From the NCBI GenBank assembly GCA_964516925.1, contig CAZEXL010000019.1:1-27282 (forward strand): DNA of 27,282 nt. Reading direction: 5' to 3'. Below the pieces are notes generated by a model. The model was not told where the DNA came from. It was given only the letters and a program-made list of their open reading frames with translations, and made no database searches. The translations under genes were made by a program, and so were the position numbers. The stretch comes from CAG-552 sp964516925 (GTDB taxonomy: Bacteria > Bacillota > Clostridia > Christensenellales > Pumilibacteraceae). The first letter of the stretch is position 1, and each line of letters starts with the position of its first letter. Positions 16,648 to 24,869 of this stretch are shown here, piece after piece.

Positions 16648-17801
16648 TATATTATACCGGATATTATATTAATTGCGTCGAGGACGATGACCAGTCCGAA
16701 CAAAACTATAAGTCCGACAAAGTGTATCATGCCTTCGACTTTTTGGTTTATCGGCTTACCGCGTATCCACTCTATTACGGTAAATACCACTTTCGCACCG
16801 TCCAAAGCAGGAATTGGAAACAGGTTGAATATCCCGAGGTTTGCGGCGATAAGCGGCAACAACAACAGAATGTACGCCCAGCTTTGCATGCCGAGATCGG
16901 CTATTTGATTTACCGTACCTATCGGACCTGCCACTTCGCTTAACGGCACGTCGCCGGTTATAAGATCGCCGAACGTACCGAGGATAATCCACGACAATTT
17001 GGCCGTGTACGGAACGCAATACTTTACGGCGTCGCCAAGCGTCGCCTTGTTGTATGCGAGCCCGACGCCCATACCTATCGGAATCGTTTCGCTTTCTTGC
17101 TGCGACACGCCCGTATCGTATTTACGGATAACCGTCTTTACGACGACCTCTTCACCGTTTCGAAGAACCGTAACGGCTATTTCGTCGCCTACCGATTTCC
17201 CCGAAATTGCGTCGCTTATCGTGTGCATAAAATCGATTTTAGTGCCGTCTAAGGCAAGTATCTTGTCGCCCTGCAAAAGATTGCATTGATAACCTGCTTC
17301 GACGGAATCGTATACGGCAGTTACGTTTGCAGTACCCGTACCGACCGAAACGATAAATATGAATGAGAATATAACCGCCGACAGTAAATTGAACACGCCG
17401 CCTGCCATAAGCACGATTATTCGCTTCCACGGCGGTTGCTCGTTGAATTTTTTTCCGCGTTCGCTTTGCATATTTTCATTTGTCGTTTGCTTAGACTGCT
17501 CCGCGCTTTCTTCGCCGTCGATACCGAACACGTCCTTATCTTTTCGCTTTTCGGGAGCGAGAATTTCTTCTTCGTCAGTTTCGCCGGCAAACGCGCAAAA
17601 GCCGCCTAGCGGAAGCGCGCGCACGGAAAACACCTCGCCGTTTTGCTTCGTTTTGGAAAACAATTTCGGTCCGAATCCGATCGAAAACTCGTCGATTTTA
17701 AAACCGAGCGCCTTTCCGGCAATATAATGTCCGAACTCGTGTATGGTTATCATAAGAAGCAATATAAGTATCGCAACGATTATAAAAAAGACTTTTTCCA
17801 T
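16647..17801 (-). CDS. rseP: Site-2 intramembrane zinc metalloprotease (RseP/RasP family)
   Basis: 384 residues. Cleaves membrane-embedded substrates such as anti-sigma factors and signal-peptide remnants. HEFGH (21-25) in the first membrane helix and NLFPIPALDG (326-335, Asp334) near the C-terminus form the zinc site. A PDZ domain spans about 158-228. Residues 74-122 form a charged, low-complexity loop between PLGGFCAFAG and PPWKRII. AAGGAG precedes ATG 17801. The dxr-rseP-ispG order is typical of Firmicutes. Confidence 0.95.
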   Translation of the reverse strand: MEKVFFIIVAILILLLMITIHEFGHYIAGKALGFKIDEFSIGFGPKLFSKTKQNGEVFSVRALPLGGFCAFAGETDEEEILAPEKRKDKDVFGIDGEESAEQSKQTTNENMQSERGKKFNEQPPWKRIIVLMAGGVFNLLSAVIFSFIFIVSVGTGTANVTAVYDSVEAGYQCNLLQGDKILALDGTKIDFMHTISDAISGKSVGDEIAVTVLRNGEEVVVKTVIRKYDTGVSQQESETIPIGMGVGLAYNKATLGDAVKYCVPYTAKLSWIILGTFGDLITGDVPLSEVAGPIGTVNQIADLGMQSWAYILLLLPLIAANLGIFNLFPIPALDGAKVVFTVIEWIRGKPINQKVEGMIHFVGLIVLFGLVIVLDAINIISGII

Positions 17802-17815
17802 TTATTCTCCTTGAA

Positions 17816-18937
17816 TTAGTATAAGCTTAGAACTCTGTTTTTTACTTCCTCTCGTAGTTCGATAATGCCGCCAAGCGAAAGATTTTGCCGAGCATCCGTT
17901 TTGTCTAGTTGATCCTTTACTATATTAGCTATGTCGGTAAACGCTATTTTGCCTTGCATAAAAAGCTCTACCGCGGCTTGATCGGCCGCGTCCATTATTG
18001 CGCCGCTGCTTCCGCCGTTTTTTATACAATATCTTGCAAGCTTAGGAGCAAAAAACACATCCTCGCGCTTAGGCAAAAAAGTTAGCGGCCTGTCGAACTT
18101 AAAATCCTTTACGCCGCAATCGATTCGATCGGGATAGGACAAGGCAACGGATATGGGAAGTCTCATATCGGGCTCGGACATCTGCGCGAACACCGAGCCG
18201 TCATTAAAGCGAACCATGGAATGTATCAGACTTTGAGGATGAATAACGTAATCCACATTGCAAGTATCGAATAGCCACCTTGCCTCGATAAGCTCAAACG
18301 CTTTGTTCATCATAGTTGCGCTGTCGACGGATATTTTTTTGCCCATCTTCCAGTTGGGATGAACAGCCGCCTGAGCGGGCGTTACGCTTTGAAGCGTTTT
18401 TTCGTCGCTGCCGTAATATCTGCCGCCGCTTGCCGTAAGAATAATTTCTTGCACGTCGCGTCGATTACCCGCCCTTAAACATTGCCAAACGGCAGAATGC
18501 TCGCTGTCGACCGGAATAATTTTTGCTTCGTGTTTTTTTGCCGCGTCGGTTATAAGTTCGCCGGCAGAGACGAGGCACTCTTTGTTAGCCAAAGCAATCG
18601 TTTTGCCTGCGTTTACGTACAGCATAAGCGCCGATAAAACGTCTGCGCCCACTGCGCTGAACAGGATTTCGTCCGCGCTAAGACACAAGTCGTACGCCTC
18701 TTTGCCTATCGCTACTTTTATTCCGTTAAGGCAAGCAAACTTTTCTTTGTCGTAAGCCGCTTCGTTTATAAGCCCGATTGCCGACGGACGGAATTCTTTT
18801 GCTTGCTTTATTAGTAAATCGATATTGGAATGAGCTACTAAAACGTCCGCTTTGAACTTTTCGCCGTGAGCGGCTATAAAATCAATAGCCTGCGTGCCTA
18901 TTGAACCGCTACATCCGAATATAGCTATCTTTTTCAT
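17816..18937 (-). CDS. dxr: 1-deoxy-D-xylulose-5-phosphate reductoisomerase
   Basis: 373 residues from ATG 18937, which overlaps the cdsA stop as ATGA; an in-frame extension to 18979 lies within cdsA. Makes MEP from DXP with NADPH and a divalent metal. NADPH-binding GCSGSIGTQ (8-16), ALANKE (115-120), metal and substrate region VDSEHSA with Asp144 and Glu146, and SVDSATMMNKAFELIEA are all present. Confidence 0.97.
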   Translation of the reverse strand: MKKIAIFGCSGSIGTQAIDFIAAHGEKFKADVLVAHSNIDLLIKQAKEFRPSAIGLINEAAYDKEKFACLNGIKVAIGKEAYDLCLSADEILFSAVGADVLSALMLYVNAGKTIALANKECLVSAGELITDAAKKHEAKIIPVDSEHSAVWQCLRAGNRRDVQEIILTASGGRYYGSDEKTLQSVTPAQAAVHPNWKMGKKISVDSATMMNKAFELIEARWLFDTCNVDYVIHPQSLIHSMVRFNDGSVFAQMSEPDMRLPISVALSYPDRIDCGVKDFKFDRPLTFLPKREDVFFAPKLARYCIKNGGSSGAIMDAADQAAVELFMQGKIAFTDIANIVKDQLDKTDARQNLSLGGIIELREEVKNRVLSLY

Positions 18938-19812
18938 ATAACTACGAGAATAGACGTGTACAAGTACACTACGAGACAACCGACGGTCATTCCGTCGATT
19001 CGATCCATAACTCCGCCGTGGCCGGGCAATAAATTTGAATAATCTTTTATTCCCGCCAAACGCTTGATATACGAAGCGAACAAATCACCGAACTGCGTTG
19101 CCACCGAACAAGCAAATCCCATGCACATAAAGTTTATGCAATTTGATACGCCGCTTGTAAACGCACCCATGCCTAGGTACGCGCCTACGCCCGTTTGCGA
19201 TAAAAAGAACAGTAATGCGCCGGCTAGCACGCCGCCTATCAAGCCGCCTATTGCGCCAGATATCGTTTTGTTGGGGCTGATTTTGGGGCAAAGTTTTTTG
19301 CCCTTTACCACGCTTCCTACGAAAAACGCAAAGGTATCGGTAAACGTCGAAACGGCAACCAGCATAAGTATTGCGTTTACGTTGTACGGACTAGGCAGGT
19401 GGTTAAGCCCGAGCATGTACATAAGCATGGACGCGGGATAGACTATTACGAACATCGTGCTTACAACGTTGTTGGTGTTGATTTTTTTGGAGCATAACGC
19501 ACAAACGATAAGCGTAAGACAGCTTATTAGTAAAACGCAAAAATACGAAGTTATTCCGCCGATGCTTACGACCTCTTGCGCTACGACGTAAGCGACGTAT
19601 CCGATTATCGTAGTACACAAAATTACCGGCAATAACGGCTTGGGCATTTTTTTGCATATGGCATTGTAAACTTCTATAGAAGCAACCACCGCAAGCGCAA
19701 GCACGAACACATCGTAAAACGCCCAATGCACCTTAAACGTCAGCAACAATATGCCAACGAACACGACGAATATGCCGCTACCCGTTATTATTCTTTTTTT
19801 AAGATCTTTCAT
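18934..19812 (-). CDS. cdsA: Phosphatidate cytidylyltransferase (CDP-diglyceride synthase)
   Basis: 292 residues with about eight hydrophobic segments. Makes CDP-diacylglycerol for phospholipid synthesis at the membrane. The signature region near the C-terminus reads KRLAGIKDYSNLLPGHGG, followed by DRIDG. ATG 19812 overlaps the uppS stop (ATGA). Confidence 0.96.
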   Translation of the reverse strand: MKDLKKRIITGSGIFVVFVGILLLTFKVHWAFYDVFVLALAVVASIEVYNAICKKMPKPLLPVILCTTIIGYVAYVVAQEVVSIGGITSYFCVLLISCLTLIVCALCSKKINTNNVVSTMFVIVYPASMLMYMLGLNHLPSPYNVNAILMLVAVSTFTDTFAFFVGSVVKGKKLCPKISPNKTISGAIGGLIGGVLAGALLFFLSQTGVGAYLGMGAFTSGVSNCINFMCMGFACSVATQFGDLFASYIKRLAGIKDYSNLLPGHGGVMDRIDGMTVGCLVVYLYTSILVVI

Positions 19813-20480
19813 TTTCCGAATCGCCTATCCCTGTTATAATATTCATCTACAATCGAATTTAATTCTTTCTCCGAAAAATCCGGCCAAAACGTATCGGTAA
19901 AAAACAGCTCGGTATACGCAAGTTGGTATAACATAAAGTTGCTAAGCCGCTTTTCGCCGCCAGTTCTGACGAGCACGTCCGGATCGGGCATCGAAGAAGT
20001 GTACAAATAGTCTTTGACGCTCCCTTTTTTTTGCTCCGACATAAGCTTTGCGGCACGTTCGATTTCGTCTCTGCCGCCGTAATTAAGCGCAATATTTACG
20101 GTGCCGCCGTCGTTATCTTTGGTTCTGAAAATCGCTTCATTTATTTTGTTTTGAAGCTCTTCGCCAAAATAAGAAACGTCGCCCATAACGAACAAACGGA
20201 TATTGTTTTTATTAAATTCGAGGGCAAGCTTATCGAACTTTTCTTGTATAAGCGAGATAAGTCCGTCCACTTCCTTTTTGTCTCTGTTTTTGTTTTCGGT
20301 AGAAAATGCATAAAAGGACACATAGGGAATGCGCAATTCCCGACAAGCGGAAGCTATGTCGATCATAGTGTTTATTCCTTCTTTGTGTCCTGCGTTGCGC
20401 GGCAAACGGCGCTTCGTTGCCCATCTACCGTTGCCATCCATAATAAAAGCTATATGATTTAAAGCTTTATTAGATTTCAA
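19809..20480 (-). CDS. uppS: Isoprenyl (undecaprenyl) diphosphate synthase
   Basis: 223 residues, somewhat shorter than the usual 240-250. Condenses IPP onto farnesyl diphosphate to form the C55 carrier for wall synthesis. Asp15 in IMDGNGRW binds the diphosphate; NYGGRDEI and RTGGEKRLSNFMLYQ are conserved. The start is TTG 20480, inside the last codons of frr, with AAGGAAG about 8 nt upstream; no ATG fits. The length deficit is at the N-terminus, before IMDGNG, and does not touch the active site. Confidence 0.95.
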   Translation of the reverse strand: MKSNKALNHIAFIMDGNGRWATKRRLPRNAGHKEGINTMIDIASACRELRIPYVSFYAFSTENKNRDKKEVDGLISLIQEKFDKLALEFNKNNIRLFVMGDVSYFGEELQNKINEAIFRTKDNDGGTVNIALNYGGRDEIERAAKLMSEQKKGSVKDYLYTSSMPDPDVLVRTGGEKRLSNFMLYQLAYTELFFTDTFWPDFSEKELNSIVDEYYNRDRRFGK

Positions 20481-21045
20481 GAATTTCTGCTTCCTTTTCT
20501 TTTACTAAGGCGTCTATTTTTGCGATGTAACCGTCCAACGTCTTTTGTACTTCGGCACCGTACGATTTTTCTTCGTCCTCGGTAATAACGCTATCCTTTT
20601 TGAACTTTTTTAAAACGTCCATTATATCTCTGCGTTCGTTGCGGAGCGTAACCTTGCTTTCTTCGGAAATTTTCTTTACTTGCTTGGTAAGGTCCTTACG
20701 ACGTTCGGCGGTAAGCTGCGGGAAAACCAATCTTATTACCTTGCCGTCGTCCGAAGGCGTGATGCCTATATCGGACTCCATTATCGCCTTTACTACCTTT
20801 TTTACCATGGACGTATCCCAAAGAGATATAACTAGCATTCTTGCTTCGGGTACGGTGATGTTTGCCATGCCGGAAAGCGGCGTGGGAGTTCCGTAGTAGT
20901 CCACAACGATTTTGTTTAGTATTGCGGGATTTGCTCTGCCTGCGCGAATAGATAAAAACTCATTTTTTAAAAAGTCAAGTCCCTTGTTAAGCTTAGCTTC
21001 GTACTTGTCAAACTCTTCTTTGACTTGCAAATTTGTGATTGCCAT
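20470..21045 (-). CDS. frr: Ribosome recycling factor
   Basis: 191 residues, close to the usual 185. Splits post-termination ribosomes with EF-G. Family features are the first-helix SIRAGRANPAIL, YYGTPTPL and the long C-terminal helix. GGAGG precedes ATG 21045. It has a promoter of its own (21103-21131) and starts the run through ispG. Confidence 0.97.
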   Translation of the reverse strand: MAITNLQVKEEFDKYEAKLNKGLDFLKNEFLSIRAGRANPAILNKIVVDYYGTPTPLSGMANITVPEARMLVISLWDTSMVKKVVKAIMESDIGITPSDDGKVIRLVFPQLTAERRKDLTKQVKKISEESKVTLRNERRDIMDVLKKFKKDSVITEDEEKSYGAEVQKTLDGYIAKIDALVKEKEAEILEI

Positions 21046-21102
21046 TTTTTAAACCTCCGTTTCTGTTTATGCGTTTTTGCGTTTTGTATTTGCCTATCGT
21101 TT

Positions 21103-21131
21103 ATTATAACAAAAAACTTCGTATTTGACAA
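21103..21131 (-). promoter_or_regulatory. Promoter upstream of frr
   Basis: TTGTCA (21126-21131), 17-nt spacer, TATAAT (21103-21108), in the 91-nt gap between pyrH and frr. It would give frr and the lipid/isoprenoid genes expression beyond read-through from pyrH. Confidence 0.7.
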
Positions 21132-21136
21132 GCAAT

Positions 21137-21832
21137 TTAGTTAATTAACGTACCTATTTTTTCGCCCATTCCCGCACGAACTATCGAATCTTCCTCGTCG
21201 AGCCCGAAAGCTATGATAGGAATGTTGTTTTCCATGCACATAGTTATGGACGTAAGGTCCATTACCGCAAGCCCCTTGTTCATTACGTCCATATACGTAA
21301 GATGATCGAATTTTTTAGCGTCGGGATTTTTACGCGGATCGGAATCGTACACGCCGTCGATGTTTTTTGCCATTATAAGCGCGTCGGCTTTGATTTGAGC
21401 TGCTCGAAGAGCGGCGCCCGTGTCGGTAGTAAAGTACGGATTACCCGTTCCGCAAGCAAATATGACTATGCGTTTACGGTCAAGATGCTTTATTGCTTTG
21501 CGCAAAATAAACGGCTCGGCTACTACGTTTATGTTTATGGCAGTTTGAACTCTTGCCGGAATGCCCTTGGATTCGATTGCATCGCAAAGCGCAAGGGCGT
21601 TTAGCGTGGTTGCGAGCATGCCCATATAATCGGCGGTGGACTTATCCATATTTTTGCCCTGTCTGCCTCGCCAAAAGTTGCCGCCGCCTACGACGATGGC
21701 TATTTCGGTCCCGGCATCGCGTAATTTAACGAGCTGATTTACAACCTTTTCGATCATTTCTTCGTTAAGTCCGTTTCCGTCTTTGCCGGCAAGCGCTTCG
21801 CCGCTTATCTTAAGTAATATACGTTTATACAT
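21137..21832 (-). CDS. pyrH: Uridylate kinase
   Basis: 231 residues from ATG 21832 (GGAGAAATT upstream; the extension to 21874 is unlike the family). Phosphorylates UMP to UDP as a hexamer of the amino acid kinase fold. KISGEALAG (8-16) and VVGGGNFWRGRQG (47-59) are the nucleotide-binding motifs. It lies after the tsf terminator. Only a weak promoter candidate is visible in the gap, so partial read-through from tsf is likely. Confidence 0.96.
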   Translation of the reverse strand: MYKRILLKISGEALAGKDGNGLNEEMIEKVVNQLVKLRDAGTEIAIVVGGGNFWRGRQGKNMDKSTADYMGMLATTLNALALCDAIESKGIPARVQTAININVVAEPFILRKAIKHLDRKRIVIFACGTGNPYFTTDTGAALRAAQIKADALIMAKNIDGVYDSDPRKNPDAKKFDHLTYMDVMNKGLAVMDLTSITMCMENNIPIIAFGLDEEDSIVRAGMGEKIGTLIN

Positions 21833-21893
21833 AATTTCTCCAGTTTTAGATATATTCTTAGCGAAAAGCAACAATCGCGCGCTTTGTCGCCTG

Positions 21894-21924
21894 AAAAAAA
21901 GGACGCCGAAAAAGCGTCCTTTTT
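21894..21924 (-). terminator. Rho-independent terminator after tsf
   Basis: On the minus strand GGACGC and GCGTCC pair around a short T-rich loop, extended by A-T pairs and followed by seven T. It lies right behind the tsf stop. Confidence 0.85.
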
Positions 21925-21930
21925 ATTTAA

Positions 21931-22857
21931 TTATTTGTTTTGCATTTTTGCGATTTCTTCGGCAAAATTCTCATTCTTCTTTTCAAGTCCTTCGCCCATA
22001 ACGAAACGAGTGAACTTTTTGAGGGTGATGTTTGCGCCAACGCTCTTGCCGGTTCTTTCTACGAGCTGCTTGATCGTGATGGTAGAATCCTTAGCGAATT
22101 CCTGATCGATAAGACAAACTTCCTTGTAGAACTTGCCGAGTCTGCCGACGATCATCTTTTCGATAACAGCCTGAGGCTTGCTTGCGTTTTTAGCGTCGTT
22201 TGCGATCTGAGCGCGCAAAACTTCTTTTTCATGCTCTACGGAAGCGGCAGGTACTTCGTCGTTGTAGATATATTGAGGAGCGAAAGCTGCGATATGCATT
22301 GCAACGTCGTGGCACATGGTGTTGAACTCAGCGTTGTCGTTTACGCACTTGTCGGTTTCGACTTCGAGCAAAACACCGATTTTGCCGCCCATATGAATAT
22401 ACGCTTCTTCCTTACAACCTTCCTGACGAACGAAACGACGGAAGGAGATTTTTTCGCCGATTTTTGCGGTTGCGGCGGTGATAAGATCGGCTACGGTACC
22501 TTCGCCAACCTTGGAAGCAAGCAATGCGTCGTTGTCGGCGGGATTAACGTCGGCAACCTGCTTTACGATAGTATTTGCAGTTTCGATAAACGCGTCGGCA
22601 CGAGCAACGAAGTCGGATTCGCAGTTAAGCTCGATTAACGCTCCGACCTTTCCGTCCTTGGAAGTATACGAAACTACAGCGCCTTCGGAAGCGATACGCG
22701 AAGCCTTTTTTGCCGCAACGCTTATGCCTTGTTCTCTGAGATATTCGGCAGCCTTATCCATATCGCCTTCGGTATGAGTAAGCGCCTTTTTGCAGTCCAT
22801 CATGCCTGCGCCCGTTCTTTCGCGAAGCGCAGCTACGTCTTTAGCCGTAAATGCCAT
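21931..22857 (-). CDS. tsf: Translation elongation factor Ts
   Basis: 308 residues. Nucleotide exchange factor for EF-Tu. The UBA-like N-terminus contains LRERTGAGMMDCKKAL, and SDFVAR (81-86) is the EF-Tu-contacting motif; two dimerisation subdomains follow. AGGAGG precedes ATG 22857, 21 nt behind rpsB. Confidence 0.98.
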   Translation of the reverse strand: MAFTAKDVAALRERTGAGMMDCKKALTHTEGDMDKAAEYLREQGISVAAKKASRIASEGAVVSYTSKDGKVGALIELNCESDFVARADAFIETANTIVKQVADVNPADNDALLASKVGEGTVADLITAATAKIGEKISFRRFVRQEGCKEEAYIHMGGKIGVLLEVETDKCVNDNAEFNTMCHDVAMHIAAFAPQYIYNDEVPAASVEHEKEVLRAQIANDAKNASKPQAVIEKMIVGRLGKFYKEVCLIDQEFAKDSTITIKQLVERTGKSVGANITLKKFTRFVMGEGLEKKNENFAEEIAKMQNK

Positions 22858-22878
22858 ATTAAGTATCCTCCTGTATGA

Positions 22879-23679
22879 TTACGCCTGAGCAGATTCTTCT
22901 GCGGGAGCTTCGACTTCCTCAGCGGGAGCTTCTTCGATAGGCTGATTTTTAGCCGCTTCTTCGGCTTCCTTTTGTCTTATAGCGGCAAGTCCTTCTTCGC
23001 CTTCCTTAGCTTCGATAACTGCGTCTGCCATTGCACCTGCAATAAGCTTGATTGCGCGAATTGCGTCGTCGTTGCCCGGAATTACGTAGTCTACTTCGTC
23101 CGGATCGCAGTTGGTATCAACGATACCTACGATGGGAATACCGAGGCTGCGAGCTTCCTTAACCGCAAGATGTTCCTTTTTGGGGTCTACTACGAACAAA
23201 GCGCCGGGAAGAGTTCTCATTTCCTTAACGCCGCCAAGGTTGGCTTCGAGCTTGTCGCGCTCAATCATGAGTTTTGCGACTTCCTTTTTGGGAAGAACGT
23301 TGAACTCGTTCATCTTTTCCATTTGGTTAAGCTTGTTAAGGCGTTCTACACGGCTACGCATGGTAACGAAGTTGGTAAGCATACCGCCGAGCCAACGGTT
23401 GTTAACGTAGAACATTCCGCACTTTTGAGCCTCCTGCATGATAGCTTCCTGAGCTTGCTTTTTGGTGCCTACGAAAAGAATGGACTTCCCGGAATCGGCA
23501 ACGCTCTTGATAAAGTTGTAAGCTTCGTCGATAAGACCAACGGTCATTTCGAGGTTAATGATATAAATATCATTACGCGAAGTATAGATATACTTCTTCA
23601 TTTTCGGATTCCACTTTCTGGTGGGATGGCCGAAGTGCACGCCTGCTTCAAGCAACTGTTTCATAGAAACAATATTCAT
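22879..23679 (-). CDS. rpsB: 30S ribosomal protein S2
   Basis: 266 residues. Binds late at the 30S head-body junction. Motifs: MKQLLEAGVHFGHPTRKWNP, NRWLGGMLTNF and PGNDDAIRAI. The C-terminal 40 residues are an Ala/Glu-rich tail. AGGAGG precedes ATG 23679. A 114-nt untranslated leader precedes it and may control translation. Confidence 0.98.
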   Translation of the reverse strand: MNIVSMKQLLEAGVHFGHPTRKWNPKMKKYIYTSRNDIYIINLEMTVGLIDEAYNFIKSVADSGKSILFVGTKKQAQEAIMQEAQKCGMFYVNNRWLGGMLTNFVTMRSRVERLNKLNQMEKMNEFNVLPKKEVAKLMIERDKLEANLGGVKEMRTLPGALFVVDPKKEHLAVKEARSLGIPIVGIVDTNCDPDEVDYVIPGNDDAIRAIKLIAGAMADAVIEAKEGEEGLAAIRQKEAEEAAKNQPIEEAPAEEVEAPAEESAQA

Positions 23680-23793
23680 TATAAATTCCTCCTGTTTTTA
23701 CCCTCCCTTGCATCAACTTCGCTCTTCCCTCCGTAAACTGAAAATTTTTTTAGGAGGACAGGAAACGAATCCGCCAAGGTGTGTATTTCAAAC
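23680..23793 (-). promoter_or_regulatory. rpsB leader with anti-Shine-Dalgarno segment
   Basis: From the predicted transcript start to the rpsB ATG. The leader RNA contains TCCTGTCCTCCT (23752-23763), complementary in two registers to the rpsB Shine-Dalgarno (AGGAGGA at 23687-23693, ACAGGA at 23690-23695). Two more GGAGGG-type stretches, at 23727-23732 and 23701-23707, could compete for the same pyrimidines. S2 is known to autoregulate in some bacteria; whether this leader matches a known S2 RNA class cannot be judged here. Confidence 0.5.
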
Positions 23794-23799
23794 GGAGGT

Positions 23800-23828
23800 A
23801 TTATAGCACAAAAAAACCGACTATGCAA
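23800..23828 (-). promoter_or_regulatory. Promoter of rpsB-tsf
   Basis: TTGCAT (23823-23828), 17-nt spacer, TATAAT (23800-23805). The -35 box and most of the spacer lie inside the terminator of the preceding operon. Confidence 0.8.
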
Positions 23829-23848
23829 CCAAATTGACGCATAATCGG
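23810..23848 (-). terminator. Rho-independent terminator of the ruvX-DUF1292 operon
   Basis: CCGATTATGC (23839-23848) pairs with GCATAGTCGG (23817-23826) over 10 bp with one G-U, a 12-nt loop and seven T directly after (23810-23816). It lies about 30 nt behind the DUF1292 stop. Confidence 0.85.
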
Positions 23849-23880
23849 CAAATTTTTGATAAAAATAATCCGTTTTTTGA

Positions 23881-24249
23881 TTATTTATCTTCGCAGCAAC
23901 CGCAATGGCAATGCTCGTCGTCGCATTCGCAATCGTCGCAATCGCAATCGTCGTCGCAGCAACCGCATTCGTGAGCGGTTTTAAGATATTCGTCGAACAC
24001 CTTGTTCATAAGATCCTCGTCATCGACGGGAACGATAAGCTGAGTTTCGTCATCCTGAGGTTCGAGCTTGCAAACGATAACCTCGTCTTCGCCTATGCCC
24101 TCTACTTCGTCGACCGGCGAAAGAAGAACGTAAAGCTCCTCTTCGTATTCGACGCAAGCAACCTCGGTAAATCTTATGTCGTTACCCTTGTCGTCCTGAA
24201 GAGTGATGATTTCCTCTTCGTCAAAAATTTCGCAATTCTCGTTTTCCAT
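23881..24249 (-). CDS. DUF1292 family protein with a cysteine-rich tail
   Basis: 122 residues. Residues 1-90 are the acidic DUF1292 (YrzB-like) domain, of unknown function and commonly encoded beside ruvX. Residues 93-119 carry 11 Cys and 3 His among Asp and Glu (CxCC, CxC and CxCC spacings), which looks metal-binding and is not part of the core domain. ATG 24249 is preceded by AGGAG inside the last ruvX codons, so translation is coupled. Confidence 0.9.
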   Translation of the reverse strand: MENENCEIFDEEEIITLQDDKGNDIRFTEVACVEYEEELYVLLSPVDEVEGIGEDEVIVCKLEPQDDETQLIVPVDDEDLMNKVFDEYLKTAHECGCCDDDCDCDDCECDDEHCHCGCCEDK

Positions 24250-24251
24250 TT

Positions 24252-24680
24252 TTAAACTCCTTGTTTTTTATTTTTTTGTTTGTCCAGATAGGTTTGCAAT
24301 ATTATTTGCGCAGAGATCGTATCTACGACTTTTTTGCGCTTGTCCCAACGCATATCGACCTCGTCCAACACTCGCTCGGCGCTTACCGTAGTAAGGCGTT
24401 CGTCCATAAATTCCACGTCTAAGCCGCTTACCTTGCTTAGCACGCTGCCCAGCTTGCGAGTTTTTTCGGCTCGTTCGCCCTCGCTGCCGTCCATATTAAG
24501 CGGCAACCCCAGAACGAAAGCGGAAACATTAAGCTCTTTTGCCTTAGCCGCAAGCGCGTCGACGTCGCCACGCATACCCAGCGACTTTATCGTCCCTACC
24601 GGAGAGGCAATCACGCCCGTTATATCGCTTACGGCAAGTCCTATTCGACTGTCGCCGTAGTCAATTGCAAGTATACGCAT
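24252..24680 (-). CDS. ruvX: RuvX/YqgF family RNase H-fold nuclease
   Basis: 142 residues. Implicated in Holliday-junction resolution and in 16S rRNA pre-end processing. Conserved acidic residues appear in AIDYGDSRIGLA (Asp7), FMDERLTT and VDTISAQIILQTYL. Followed after 2 nt by the DUF1292 gene. A promoter lies at 24697-24726. Confidence 0.95.
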   Translation of the reverse strand: MRILAIDYGDSRIGLAVSDITGVIASPVGTIKSLGMRGDVDALAAKAKELNVSAFVLGLPLNMDGSEGERAEKTRKLGSVLSKVSGLDVEFMDERLTTVSAERVLDEVDMRWDKRKKVVDTISAQIILQTYLDKQKNKKQGV

Positions 24681-24696
24681 TTTTACCTCCGCGTTT

Positions 24697-24726
24697 ATTA
24701 TAACACATTTTATCGCAGTTACACAA
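24697..24726 (-). promoter_or_regulatory. Promoter of ruvX-DUF1292
   Basis: TTGTGT (24721-24726), 18-nt spacer, TATAAT (24697-24702), 16 nt upstream of the ruvX ATG, so the untranslated leader is very short. Confidence 0.65.
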
Positions 24727-24821
24727 GGAAAAAACGCAAGTTTTGAGTTGACATTTTAAAATATTGATAAAAACACTCGCCGATATTTTTAGAATTATGA
24801 GGCTTTGCGTCCTTAAACGGC

Positions 24822-24849
24822 AAAAGTCGCCCTTTTACGGACGACCTTT
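24822..24849 (-). terminator. Hairpin terminator of the isc operon
   Basis: AAAGGTCGTCC and GGGCGACTTTT pair over 11 bp (two G-U) around GTAAAA. The T tract is only four bases, but the position just after the last isc-operon gene supports a terminator. Confidence 0.6.
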
Positions 24850-24869
24850 GTCTTGCGTAAGTATTTTTG

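Noticed and set aside
21833..21893. Possible promoter for pyrH (TATATC with weak upstream boxes)
   Set aside because: Neither hexamer nor spacing is convincing; read-through from tsf is as likely.
24748..24762. TTGACA on the plus strand followed by an ATTTTAAAAT palindrome
   Set aside because: No -10 box occurs at 16-18 nt and no plus-strand gene follows.
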